From Marnyiella aurantia (GTDB lineage Bacteria > Bacteroidota > Bacteroidia > Flavobacteriales > Weeksellaceae), in NCBI RefSeq assembly GCF_014041915.1, contig NZ_CP059472.1, forward strand, positions 2,046,001 to 2,110,000: a stretch of 64,000 nt of DNA, in the 5' to 3' direction. The notes under the pieces were generated by a model. The model had not been told where the DNA came from and did not search any database. It saw only the letters and a program-made list of their open reading frames with translations. Of the stretch, positions 48,301-55,951 are shown in pieces (positions within the stretch are counted from its first letter, which is position 1; each line of letters opens with the position of its first letter). A program made the position numbers and the translations under genes.

Positions 48301-48586
48301 CAAATGTGACGCCGCGAATTATTGATCCTTTTGAATTAAGGTCGCCCAAAAACTTCTGCCTGTCATTTTTTACAAGAACCGCTTCATCAACAATGATGCG
48401 GTTTTGGGTACGGATAAAGTCCAGTGTATCGCGGGCAAAAACATCCTGTTGCAGTTTTGCTGCAAGAATGGAATCTTTTTTGATGCTGTCTTTTGGAAGG
48501 TTAGGGTTTTTCCAACTGAAAATCTGTGCTTTAAGCGTAATAAAGCAGGAGAGGAACAAGATGAACAGCAGGAGATTTTTAGCCAA
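45353..48586 (-). CDS. Large outer-membrane beta-barrel protein, unknown function
   Basis: A 1077-residue exported protein with signal NLLLFILFLSCFITLKAQ. A conserved N-terminal block follows (LNSKGSIIRGVTFGNNQGSS, then LASISDHNLPIQADG and EEFDKIYMQL, residues about 85-155). A long series of alternating hydrophobic/aromatic strands then runs to the C-terminal MQLKASF, typical of a 20-plus-strand barrel. The opening block is shared by a family of Bacteroidota surface proteins. I considered SprA but size and sequence do not fit. It stands alone; partners are unknown. Confidence 0.72.
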   Translation of the reverse strand: MAKNLLLFILFLSCFITLKAQIFSWKNPNLPKDSIKKDSILAAKLQQDVFARDTLDFIRTQNRIIVDEAVLVKNDRQKFLGDLNSKGSIIRGVTFGNNQGSSVQSSMDLQITGKLSQDVSILASISDHNLPIQADGYTQTLEEFDKIYMQLNIKDRSILRAGHLDLEDNRTYFGRYQRRSMGLQYQTNFGKANKTFLDVAGGVARSEFHRIRFQGIEGNQGPYRLTGKNGENFITVISGSEQVYIDGILMKRGENLDYVVNYNTGEITFTSFRPIFRQNFITISYNYTNRNYSRYLFTGEIRHERERFRTGFSWFLEQDNKNAPLALNLSEADQQVLVNAGNNPNLMFAPSGTVAEYDVNKILYRLVNDPNGDYYEFSADQSLTLYQVAFTYFGNQLGDYTLAQTTNNGRVFQYVGPNQGEYRAVRKLASPQKAQVFSYNAEYLLNDGKIGTDVSFSNYDINLFSSKDAKQNLGYAARIFGHKTFTHQNWKGTPTFEYQHINSQFHILDRINDVEFSRDFNLANEFNNRTQNRFIFSFLNQWKNLSYLNYRMNFLDEQDFYKGFKNDLDFGWISGKFNTKGNFSYLDTKATFQDTKFIRSAVISERQGEKGSWGLGGSLEHNVKKFNDTGLFDVTSFSWKEVFAQKRIGDSARTKLLAKVYFRDNDSIRNNQLEDQNHILGLMVESQIIKTERTTLNALVHYRKFYYQNDDLLTKLNNDFVVGNILYNQQLFNNGMRLQAFYELGNGQEAQREFQYIKVTDGQGVYKWTDYNGDGVQQLDEFDIAEYADLAQYIRIYTNSVNYIPSNKNKLQLALFVNPAVILNSENAFLKRWNFNISLNSQNSFYKQDRVLVLNPFEKNESQILKNQNILASAQFNPTDQSGWNGNYRFIANDNLVNANFSNEERNQKSHFLNAGYWITKSLRFDWENSLHRIENASQIFDTRDFLLNNFETKPKATYKFSESMQAELSTALRQKKRMDGEEFLKTFDLTGALQWERKKTSIRANFSFINNNFMGNNFSIVGNQMLDGLKPGKNQLWSLFLQQAINSFITLNVNYEGRNSGERTIHIGSMQLKASF

Positions 48587-48707
48587 AACGATTAATCAAA
48601 AGCGGTGTAAAAGTAACGAAAAATATGCTGCTGAATTGTGGTGGATTACTTAACATAAAATTAAAGCGTAGGATTTTCTCTTTTCATTATTAAAGAGTAA
48701 TTTTGCA

Positions 48708-48715
48708 GTATCAAT
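48708..48715 (+). promoter_or_regulatory. -7 box TAATTTTG for the T9SS cargo gene
   Basis: TAnnTTTG match 26 nt before the ATG at 48741. Confidence 0.55.
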
Positions 48716-48740
48716 AATTTAAACTTAAAATTTTATTAAA

Positions 48741-49517
48741 ATGAAAAAATTCTTTACTATTTTAGGAATTGCTACAATGGCAATTTATGCAAGTGCACAG
48801 GGAACTGAAACTTTCACTACACAAACCGCTTTAACATCATCATATGCGGATGGGACATTCACCAGCGAAACTCCAGGTGTTGTTGTAAATTTTCAGCATA
48901 GTCGTGACGAGGGCCTCGGCACAGTCGATGATTACGCAATTAATGGCAAAGGAATTATGCTTAGGAGATCAGATGAGCCTAGTTATGTAGAATTTATTAT
49001 CCCTACTGGAGTAGGACAATTCTCCTTTAATTATAGAAAAGCATTTACTGGGGGAACAAATAACAGAGTTCTTGCGGTTTTTGTAAATGGTGTACAACAG
49101 GCAACTACCCCTACTTTTGGTGCTGCCGGAGCAGATGCTACCATTAATTATTTTGTAACCACCATAAATCAGGCAGGCCCTGTGACTGTTAGAATTTCAT
49201 ATCCCACAGGTACTGCTGCAGGAAACAAGCAAGTAACAGTAGATAACGTCGCTTGGTCAGCAAATGGGTCCACTTTAGCTGTAACCGATGTAATTAACGC
49301 GAAAAATGCATTCGTACAGAACACTCAGGTTACTGATGCTATTCACTTCGGGGCAAAAGCTGACGTACAAATCTACAACATGAACGGTCAGGTTGTTAAA
49401 ACTGCATCTGTTTCAAATACACGTGCACTTGATGCTTCAGACCTTCAGCCAGGTATGTATATCGTTACAGGTTCTGTAGAAGGACAGCCGGTATCACAGA
49501 AAATCCTTAAGAAGTAA
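48741..49517 (+). CDS. Secreted protein with T9SS type A sorting domain
   Basis: A 258-residue protein with signal FFTILGIATMAIYASAQG. A beta-sandwich-like middle of about 140 residues (YVEFIIPTGVGQFSFNYRK, VTVRISYPTG, VTVDNVAWS) resembles carbohydrate-binding jelly rolls. The last 70 residues are a type A C-terminal domain: VQIYNMNGQVVKTASVS, LDASDLQPGMYIVTG and QKILKK. It should cross the outer membrane by the type IX system and be anchored or released. No catalytic domain is seen. Confidence 0.9.
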   Translation: MKKFFTILGIATMAIYASAQGTETFTTQTALTSSYADGTFTSETPGVVVNFQHSRDEGLGTVDDYAINGKGIMLRRSDEPSYVEFIIPTGVGQFSFNYRKAFTGGTNNRVLAVFVNGVQQATTPTFGAAGADATINYFVTTINQAGPVTVRISYPTGTAAGNKQVTVDNVAWSANGSTLAVTDVINAKNAFVQNTQVTDAIHFGAKADVQIYNMNGQVVKTASVSNTRALDASDLQPGMYIVTGSVEGQPVSQKILKK

Positions 49518-49537
49518 TTTTCTTTTAAGATATTATG

Positions 49538-49569
49538 AAGGCTGCTCAGAAATGGGCAGCCTTTTTTGG
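49538..49569 (+). terminator. Terminator after the T9SS cargo gene
   Basis: Stem AAGGCTGCTC/GGGCAGCCTT followed by T6. Confidence 0.85.
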
Positions 49570-49698
49570 TTTATCCAATAAAAATTAGGCGTAAGTATTC
49601 AAAATGACATGGTCAAAAATCCACTTCAGGACTTCATCTACGCCGGAGGATGCCCTCAACTCCAGAAACATGTGCTTAACTACAGTGGAAACGATTTC

Positions 49699-52518
49699 TC
49701 AATACCAACCTCTTCTGGCTGTATTCACCACAGCGCTCAGGTTTAGTACAAGGGTAAACCTTATTCGCTGCGCATAGTCCTTAAACGAAGGTTCAAAACC
49801 CAGGGTGGAGTAGACCGGAAGGTAAACCTCCAGGAAATCCGGAATGATACGCACCTTCACCCCGGAATCCCAGATGAATTTCGGATCTGACGATCTGTTT
49901 TTATACATACCCGCATCAGCATAAATATTGAACATCTTCCAGATGTGAGAATCGACATTAAAGGAAGTAATCCACTGATTGGCTGTAGAATCTATCAAAG
50001 ATTTGAATCCGCCGTCGGCCAGTACAAATTGCTGGGACAGCAAACCTGATGTCGCACTCTGACCCAACAGGCCATAGGAGAATGAGTAATTGGAAACACG
50101 CGAGATTCCAAAATCGAAAATGTCATTACGTGTTTTGTTGTTCAGAAAATAACCTGCAAACAACCGGAACGCGATTTTTTTGTTTGCTGCGTATTCATAT
50201 CTGTAGGTGGCTTCAGCTGCCACTTTGTTGAAATCCTGCATTCCCTGTACATAGGCCCCAAAAAACTTTTCATGGATCAGTCGGTTATCTGCAAACCCAT
50301 AGTTCACATTCCAAAGGTTATACTGCTCATATTCATTTTCGAATACCATTTCCGGAGTAAGGTCCTTTTCATAATGATTGAATGAAACACCTAAACTCCG
50401 CGAGATTGCGCTGCGCGGATTCTTTGCAAAATTAATTGAAGCACTTGCCGTAAACTTGCGGTAGCTCAGGTCATAATCATAGTGGAAATATGAGCCAGAA
50501 ACTCCCATATTCAGACTTTGGAAAAAGCTTTCGGGCGGCATTATGCTGTAGGTCACACTTCCCGAACCCGTCATCTGCCCGGTTCCCGTACTGTAATAAG
50601 GGGTCAGTGAGTAAGCAAATTTATGGTTGAAGAGAGACTCATTCCGGAAATTCAGGCCGAGCAAAACTTTGTCATACGCATTGAAGGTAAGTCGCGGATT
50701 CAGATAAATCTCATTGTATTCAGGGTTTGGAATGTCCTTGATAAGCTTCAGCTTAATCTTTTTCATGTTGCTGAATAAACCTTTCGTATACAGGTAATTG
50801 TCACGGAAATTCTTCTCCGGAAAAAAATGTCCGCTGTTTATTACGATTTTATCTGTATCCATCTCGGGAACGATATACACGTCCTGCGATGGATGTTCCG
50901 GTGTACCGAACCAATGTGTTTTAGTACCTCCCTCTTCTGAAATTGTCTCCAGTTTAAAAGGTACCGGATCGTAGGTATTCTTGCGAACTGTAACCTCCAG
51001 ATTGCCTTCGGCCCTTTTAAATTTTTTCAGGTTAAAGTTAACCCTGTGCTTGCGCGACATGAGGTTCTCCAAAAATACAGAGGAGTAATGGGAGCGCATA
51101 GCCAGTCTGTCCAGGAAATGACCGGTGTCAATCTGCTGTGCAGCATTGGACTGAAGATATTCACTTAGAAAGTCTTCAAAATCAGATGTGCCCATTTTCT
51201 CGGCCACAAAGTTCAGCAGACTGCCGGTTTCAAAGTTGCTCACCGTCATTTCATTGAAATTGCTGAGGCCTTTGAAGTCTTCATCAATTTTCTGATCAAG
51301 ATTTTGCGTCATCATGTACTGGTAGGCTATGCCGTAGCGCTCAATCAGTTTAAGACGGGAAGCATGAAAGAGTTTCAGCGGTTTGATTCTTAAAATGGAG
51401 GCCTCTGTAAGCTGCCCCAGCAATTTATGGTCTCCGTAATACTTTTTGAGGTACTGAAGTTCAAGGTAGGTTTTGATACCGTTTTTAAACCAGTGGTCGT
51501 CATCTTTATTTGTGATCAGTTCCTGTTCCAGGATATTTTTGGATATGATGCTGAAATAATCGAGGTCTGCATTCTCTTCCTTGGTAAACAGCGGAAAGCG
51601 GAACTTCCAGAACGCTATATCATCATTACCGAAAAAATCTTCCTTCTTCCTGAATTTTTCTGAAATGAAAATTTTTGGGGGTACAAGTCCCGTTTTGCTT
51701 TGCAGGTATTGCAGCTGCTGCGGAATTTTATTTTTAAGATGCTGCTGCTCTTCGGCATCCAGGCGGTAGCCAAAATCAATTTTTGTCTGTGTCTCTCCTG
51801 TTTGAAAAGTCAGGGTTGGATAAATGTTAAATGAGATAAGAAATTCAGGATCACCTTTCAGCAAGCCTGAATAATAATTGGGATGTATTTCCGCAAGGTT
51901 GCTTTTCGAATGGTAATCGGTAGGTAAATCCAGATTAACAGTCCAGTGGGTGCTGTGGTTGGCTGTTTCTTCGATATCCAGAAACTTTCGTTCTTTTCCG
52001 TTGGCTTCAGCGAAACTGTCCGGAACCAGGAAAAAATATTTCAGTGCGATATTCTGTTCGGAGGTTCCATAACCGGTAAATTTTGCCAATGGAAGCTGAA
52101 GCTGATAGTTGAGCTGCAATTTTAAACTCTCACCCGGCTCAAGTTTTTGCGGTAGAGGAATGTAGAGGTTTTCGGAATTAAGATCTGATAAAGTTAAAGC
52201 ACTGGATAAATCAGTTTGGATATTCAATGATTTCAGTCTGCCTAATTCCTGGGGTTGTGCGAAGTGAAGTTCCTTATTCCGGTCTTCTATTTTCCTGTCG
52301 TAAAGTGCAGTTCCACGGTTTTTATAGGCCGCAATCCAGTTTAGCAGCTGTACTTCTGTTTGGGCCGAATCGGATTTGTTGTAATATCGCATTTCCTGGG
52401 ATACATTCAGCGTCCTTAGGTCCCCAGCAAGTGTGGCCTGTATATAGATGCTGTCTCTTTGTGCAGATGCCAGCACAAAAAATCCCCCAAACAATAAACC
52501 TGCAAATATCCTTTTCAA
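49699..52518 (-). CDS. Degenerate M1-peptidase-like domain fused to an outer-membrane barrel
   Basis: A 939-residue exported protein (signal FAGLLFGGFFVLASAQ). The first half resembles the beta and gluzincin domains of M1 aminopeptidases: LKLQLNYQLQLP and the equivalent of the zinc helix at IISKNILEQELITNKDDDHW and FKNGIKTYLEL. HExxH is missing and the third ligand Glu is Asn, so zinc catalysis is unlikely. The second half (about 590-939) is a beta-barrel ending in an aromatic residue (RRGWY). A TATATTTG box lies 14 nt upstream. Function unknown; the M1 relation is inference. Confidence 0.65.
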   Translation of the reverse strand: MKRIFAGLLFGGFFVLASAQRDSIYIQATLAGDLRTLNVSQEMRYYNKSDSAQTEVQLLNWIAAYKNRGTALYDRKIEDRNKELHFAQPQELGRLKSLNIQTDLSSALTLSDLNSENLYIPLPQKLEPGESLKLQLNYQLQLPLAKFTGYGTSEQNIALKYFFLVPDSFAEANGKERKFLDIEETANHSTHWTVNLDLPTDYHSKSNLAEIHPNYYSGLLKGDPEFLISFNIYPTLTFQTGETQTKIDFGYRLDAEEQQHLKNKIPQQLQYLQSKTGLVPPKIFISEKFRKKEDFFGNDDIAFWKFRFPLFTKEENADLDYFSIISKNILEQELITNKDDDHWFKNGIKTYLELQYLKKYYGDHKLLGQLTEASILRIKPLKLFHASRLKLIERYGIAYQYMMTQNLDQKIDEDFKGLSNFNEMTVSNFETGSLLNFVAEKMGTSDFEDFLSEYLQSNAAQQIDTGHFLDRLAMRSHYSSVFLENLMSRKHRVNFNLKKFKRAEGNLEVTVRKNTYDPVPFKLETISEEGGTKTHWFGTPEHPSQDVYIVPEMDTDKIVINSGHFFPEKNFRDNYLYTKGLFSNMKKIKLKLIKDIPNPEYNEIYLNPRLTFNAYDKVLLGLNFRNESLFNHKFAYSLTPYYSTGTGQMTGSGSVTYSIMPPESFFQSLNMGVSGSYFHYDYDLSYRKFTASASINFAKNPRSAISRSLGVSFNHYEKDLTPEMVFENEYEQYNLWNVNYGFADNRLIHEKFFGAYVQGMQDFNKVAAEATYRYEYAANKKIAFRLFAGYFLNNKTRNDIFDFGISRVSNYSFSYGLLGQSATSGLLSQQFVLADGGFKSLIDSTANQWITSFNVDSHIWKMFNIYADAGMYKNRSSDPKFIWDSGVKVRIIPDFLEVYLPVYSTLGFEPSFKDYAQRIRFTLVLNLSAVVNTARRGWY

Positions 52519-52531
52519 AATTCCTAAAGGC

Positions 52532-52539
52532 CAAATATA
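52532..52539 (-). promoter_or_regulatory. -7 box TATATTTG for the M1-like/barrel gene
   Basis: TAnnTTTG on the minus strand, 14 nt before the ATG at 52518, predicting a very short leader. Confidence 0.5.
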
Positions 52540-52577
52540 AAGTAATGCTTTTTAATCAGCAGGATTATCGCTATCAA

Positions 52578-52609
52578 AAAGCAGACCCGAATCGCTCCGG
52601 GTCTGCTTT
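52578..52609 (-). terminator. Terminator after the secreted YceI gene
   Basis: A 12-bp perfect stem AAAGCAGACCCG/CGGGTCTGCTTT with an 8-nt loop, 24 bp after the stop. Confidence 0.82.
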
Positions 52610-52632
52610 CAATTAAATTAAATATACTATGA

Positions 52633-53208
52633 TTACTTCTGCGTTAATTCAAAGTCACCTTTTATCCTAACCTGATCGCTTATTACGGCTTCCGGGAAAC
52701 CTGGACCTACATTAAAATCAGATCTTTTAATTGTAGCCATTACCTGATAACCGTGGGTATCCTTTTTGTTCATCTGGTTTACAACAGAACCACGGTATAC
52801 AAGTACAACTGAAACAGGTTTTGTAACTCCGTGCATAGTAAGGTTACCGTTCACATTATAATAGTTTTTCTGTTTTCCTTTGGTAATGGAAGTCGAAGTG
52901 AACGTCATTGTCGGATGGTTGGCTACATCAAAGAAATCAGCGCTTCTGAGGTGATTATCACGGGCTTCAATATGAGTATTGATTGAATTTACATCTACAT
53001 CAAAGCTCATTTTTGAATTCAGGAAATTTTTCTCATCCGCGTTGATTGTAAGATTTGCGGTCTCAAAATTACCGACGATATCATTTATCGTAAGGTGAAT
53101 TACCGAAAACTGGATTCTGGAGTGTGCGGGGTCGCTCACCAGTACTTTCTGTGCATACACACTAACAGTAAGCATGGTCAGCAAAAATAAAGACATAAAT
53201 TTTTTCAT
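52633..53208 (-). CDS. YceI family periplasmic protein
   Basis: A 191-residue protein from ATG 53208 with signal MKKFMSLFLLTMLTVSVYAQ and a full YceI domain: LVSDPAHSRIQFSVIHLT, FDVDVNSINTHIEARDNHL, SADFFDVANHPTMTFTST and VTKPVSVVLVYRG. These are lipocalin-like isoprenoid binders. Unlike the lipoprotein paralogue at 36901 this one has no lipobox. The frame extends 36 codons upstream but that region holds the promoter box at 53241, so the long form is rejected. Confidence 0.93.
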   Translation of the reverse strand: MKKFMSLFLLTMLTVSVYAQKVLVSDPAHSRIQFSVIHLTINDIVGNFETANLTINADEKNFLNSKMSFDVDVNSINTHIEARDNHLRSADFFDVANHPTMTFTSTSITKGKQKNYYNVNGNLTMHGVTKPVSVVLVYRGSVVNQMNKKDTHGYQVMATIKRSDFNVGPGFPEAVISDQVRIKGDFELTQK

Positions 53209-53240
53209 AACTGATATTTTTAATTGGTTAATTACTAATG

Positions 53241-53248
53241 CAAAGATA
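53241..53248 (-). promoter_or_regulatory. -7 box TATCTTTG for the secreted YceI gene
   Basis: TAnnTTTG on the minus strand, 33 nt before the start at 53208. Confidence 0.55.
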
Positions 53249-53288
53249 GACAAGCGCCATTGGGCGGGGGTTGATGTATGATAAGAAA

Positions 53289-53990
53289 TCAGTTGCAGTT
53301 TCCCCCAGTATCGCAACTATCGCCGTTTATGATCTGTAGGCCCTTGTCGCCTTCGGAAAATTCCTTCCAGGATTTTTGCAGAATTTCCAAAAAAAGTTCG
53401 GGTTGCTGTGCACCCGACACTCCGTACTTATCGTTGAAAACAAAGAAAGGAACCGAACTGATGCCCAATTTGGAGGCCATCTGCATATCCTGAGCAACAG
53501 CGTACGCCAGCTCATCAGACGAGAGCGCATTTTTTACTTCCTCTTCTGACAGACCTATCTCTTTTCCAATGGCAACAAGTGCCGCCTCTTCATCAATATT
53601 CTTTGCCTCCAGAAACTGTGCACGGAAAAGAGCCTCTTCCACCTCATTTCCCAAATCTTTGGTCTTCGCCAACTGAATCAGCAGATGCGCGTTGTAGGAA
53701 TTGGCGACTTTCTGATCTTTAAAGTTAAAGTCAATTCCGGCCTCTTTGCCGACTGCGGAAGCGTGGTTGTGCATGGCTTCGGCCTGTTGTCTGGAAATGC
53801 CTTTCTTTTCCGCAAAGAAATCAAATGGATCACGGTCGGCCTGGGTTTCCAAATTTGGATCCAGCTGGAAGCTATGCCATTCCACCTGCACACCGGCAGC
53901 TTCCGGAAACTGGGACAGTGCCTTTTCGAATTTCTTTTTACCTACATAACAGAACGGACAGCGTACGTCACTCCAGATATTTATTTTCAT
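53289..53990 (-). CDS. DsbA family oxidoreductase (FrnE-like)
   Basis: A 233-residue thioredoxin-fold protein with a helical insertion. The active site is SDVRCPFCYVGKKKFE at residues about 8-23 and the cis-Pro region SSVPFFVFNDKYGVSG is near 180. There is no signal peptide, so it is cytoplasmic, matching the FrnE branch of 2-hydroxychromene isomerase/DsbA-like proteins. The start MKINIWSDV is fixed by the family and by a TAAATTTG box at 54014-54021. The C-terminus ends in a Cys-rich tail (GDSCDTGGNCN). Confidence 0.92.
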   Translation of the reverse strand: MKINIWSDVRCPFCYVGKKKFEKALSQFPEAAGVQVEWHSFQLDPNLETQADRDPFDFFAEKKGISRQQAEAMHNHASAVGKEAGIDFNFKDQKVANSYNAHLLIQLAKTKDLGNEVEEALFRAQFLEAKNIDEEAALVAIGKEIGLSEEEVKNALSSDELAYAVAQDMQMASKLGISSVPFFVFNDKYGVSGAQQPELFLEILQKSWKEFSEGDKGLQIINGDSCDTGGNCN

Positions 53991-54013
53991 GATATTGTTG
54001 TTATAAATAATTA

Positions 54014-54021
54014 CAAATTTA
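54014..54021 (-). promoter_or_regulatory. -7 box TAAATTTG for the DsbA-like gene
   Basis: TAnnTTTG on the minus strand, 24 nt before the start at 53990. Confidence 0.5.
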
Positions 54022-54120
54022 CGGTTATCCAGCGTCATTCCCGTTGATGTAGGTTAACTGTGCTGATAGCCGCAACTGTATTTATTATTTAAAGCGCTGA
54101 TTTTTAAGTATAAATTTAAC

Positions 54121-54128
54121 TAAATTTG
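54121..54128 (+). promoter_or_regulatory. -7 box TAAATTTG at leaderless distance (AraC gene)
   Basis: The G of the box is 5 nt before the A of the ATG at 54133. Confidence 0.5.
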
Positions 54129-54132
54129 TTAG

Positions 54133-54945
54133 ATGTCCGTCCGGTTTTACAAACCACATCCAGCAATGCGGCCCTATGTCCAGAACCTGGGGTATATCAA
54201 TCTGGCGCCCGGTCTGGATGGTGATGCCAATTTTGATTTCTTTCCGCATGGCTTTTCGGGACTTATCCTAAACCTTGCACCCGACAGGATGATTTACGAT
54301 GCTGTACAGGACTGTGAACTGAAAACCTTTTTCCGCTTCAGCGGGCAGTTTGATTCACACAGGACTTACCGTTGTCGTACGGCTCATTTTGTTTTTATCA
54401 ACTTTACACCTTACGGGGCTTATTTTCTACTGGGTTTGCCTCAGGATGAGTTCAGGAATTCGAAAATAGAGATGGAAGACATCTTTCCCAAACTTAAAGC
54501 GTTTTGTACGCTGCTGGAAGACCTGGGGAGCAATGCAGATGTCATTTTAAGAGTTTTACAATCATGGTTGCTACAGAAAGCACGTTCTGTGACCAGCACT
54601 TCCTGTGGGACAATGGAATATGCAATTTCAAGAATCAGGCAGGGCAGTGGTACGGCGAGTGTCCGGAATCTCTGTTCGGATGTGGCTATGTCTATTACCA
54701 GCCTCGAAGACCATTTTAAGGAGAAAATAGGTCTTACCCCAAAGATGTACAGCCGCATTGAAAGGTTTAATCAATGTCTGCGGTTTATTCAAACCCGTCC
54801 GGAAATGTCATGGTGCGATATTGCGCAGGAGTTTGGCTATTTTGACCAAAACCATTTCATTCGTGAGTTTAAGAGATTTTATGGTTATACACCGTCTCTT
54901 ATGCAGTCCAGTGAATGGAACATGTCCAAGCTGATCACTTTATAA
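54133..54945 (+). CDS. AraC family transcriptional regulator
   Basis: A 270-residue regulator: an N-terminal cupin-like sensor of the DUF6597 kind (FFPHGFSGLILNLAPDRM) and a C-terminal pair of helix-turn-helix motifs (VAMSITSLEDHFKEKIGLTP and WCDIAQEFGYFDQNHFIREFKRF). The inducer is unknown. It precedes two genes for secreted proteins in the same direction, which are plausible targets. Its promoter predicts a leaderless transcript. Confidence 0.9.
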   Translation: MSVRFYKPHPAMRPYVQNLGYINLAPGLDGDANFDFFPHGFSGLILNLAPDRMIYDAVQDCELKTFFRFSGQFDSHRTYRCRTAHFVFINFTPYGAYFLLGLPQDEFRNSKIEMEDIFPKLKAFCTLLEDLGSNADVILRVLQSWLLQKARSVTSTSCGTMEYAISRIRQGSGTASVRNLCSDVAMSITSLEDHFKEKIGLTPKMYSRIERFNQCLRFIQTRPEMSWCDIAQEFGYFDQNHFIREFKRFYGYTPSLMQSSEWNMSKLITL

Positions 54946-55048
54946 CCTTTTTCGGGATTTTTTACTATCATAAAAAACTTTAATCTGCCAACTTTGTGTG
55001 GTAGTGTCAATTCTATCGGCAATTATCACTCAACTAAAAGATAGTATT

Positions 55049-55930
55049 ATGAAAACAAAATCAACACTTGCATTAATAGTTCTGCTGGCGGGAACCATGC
55101 TTGCTCCTGCCCAATTCCTCAAAAAGCTGGAGCGGAAAGTGGAACAGAAGGTGAACCAGCGTATTGACCGTCATACAGACCGTGCCATTGACAGAGGGTT
55201 GAATGAAGTGGAGGGTACCGTGAAAGATACGTCTAAGAAGGTGTCAACTGCAGCCGGGAATCAAAAATCTACTGTACAAACAAATACCGGGATTAAGACC
55301 GAGGCGAGTTCCGCATTTGATTTTGAAGCCGGAAGCCGGACAATATTTACGGACGATTTCCTTAGATATCCGGCAGGCGATTTTCCCTCCGGCTGGAATA
55401 CGAATGGCAGTGGTGAGATTGTTACGCTGAGGGGTCAGGGTGGCAAATGGCTTAAAGTACCTGATAATACAGCAGTTTTTCCGGAAATCAAAGGTGCGTT
55501 GCCTCAGAATTTCACTGTTGAGTTTGACCTTGTATACCCGGATTCCGGTCTGCGGCCGCCAGTTACTTTTGGGTTTTCCGAAGTGCAGAATCCGGCCAAG
55601 AACTCACTTCAGCATAAAAGTATTTTTTATTTCCTGATTCCACCTTCCGTAAAACAGTTTATAGGTTATTCCACAAGTCTGTATTCCGGTCGGGAAAACA
55701 CCACCGAATGGCCGGTAGACCGCATGGCAAACAAGAACATACGCGCCAGCATAAGCGTGAACGGTACCCGGATCCGGCTGTATATGGGAAATCAGAAAAT
55801 AATTGATTTGCCCAAAGGTTTCGATAAAAGTGCGTACCGAAATAATTTTCATTTCCGGGCAGCACCTCTAATGCCGAAACCCACCGATGGTTTCTACATT
55901 AGCAATCTTCGGATTGCAGAGGTTAAATAG
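55049..55930 (+). CDS. Exported protein resembling the N-terminal part of OmpA-family proteins
   Basis: A 293-residue protein from ATG 55049 with signal LALIVLLAGTMLAPAQ. A lysine/arginine/aspartate-rich helical stretch follows (LKKLERKVEQKVNQRIDRH to VKDTSKKVSTAAG), then a jelly-roll-like domain (IFTDDFLRYPAGDFPSGW, NFTVEFDLVYPDSG, IRLYMGNQKIIDLP). The same arrangement precedes an OmpA peptidoglycan-binding domain in larger Flavobacteriia proteins; here that domain is absent. The longer frame from GTG 54998 is unlikely. It is 21 bp before the next gene, so they are an operon. Confidence 0.65.
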   Translation: MKTKSTLALIVLLAGTMLAPAQFLKKLERKVEQKVNQRIDRHTDRAIDRGLNEVEGTVKDTSKKVSTAAGNQKSTVQTNTGIKTEASSAFDFEAGSRTIFTDDFLRYPAGDFPSGWNTNGSGEIVTLRGQGGKWLKVPDNTAVFPEIKGALPQNFTVEFDLVYPDSGLRPPVTFGFSEVQNPAKNSLQHKSIFYFLIPPSVKQFIGYSTSLYSGRENTTEWPVDRMANKNIRASISVNGTRIRLYMGNQKIIDLPKGFDKSAYRNNFHFRAAPLMPKPTDGFYISNLRIAEVK

Positions 55931-55951
55931 GGATCCAAATAAACTGAAATC

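Noticed and set aside
45353-48586. SprA translocon protein of the type IX system
   Set aside because: The protein is 1077 residues, less than half the size of SprA, and only general barrel features agree.
53209-53316. 36-codon upstream extension of the secreted YceI gene
   Set aside because: A TATCTTTG promoter box lies within it and the internal start carries the signal peptide.
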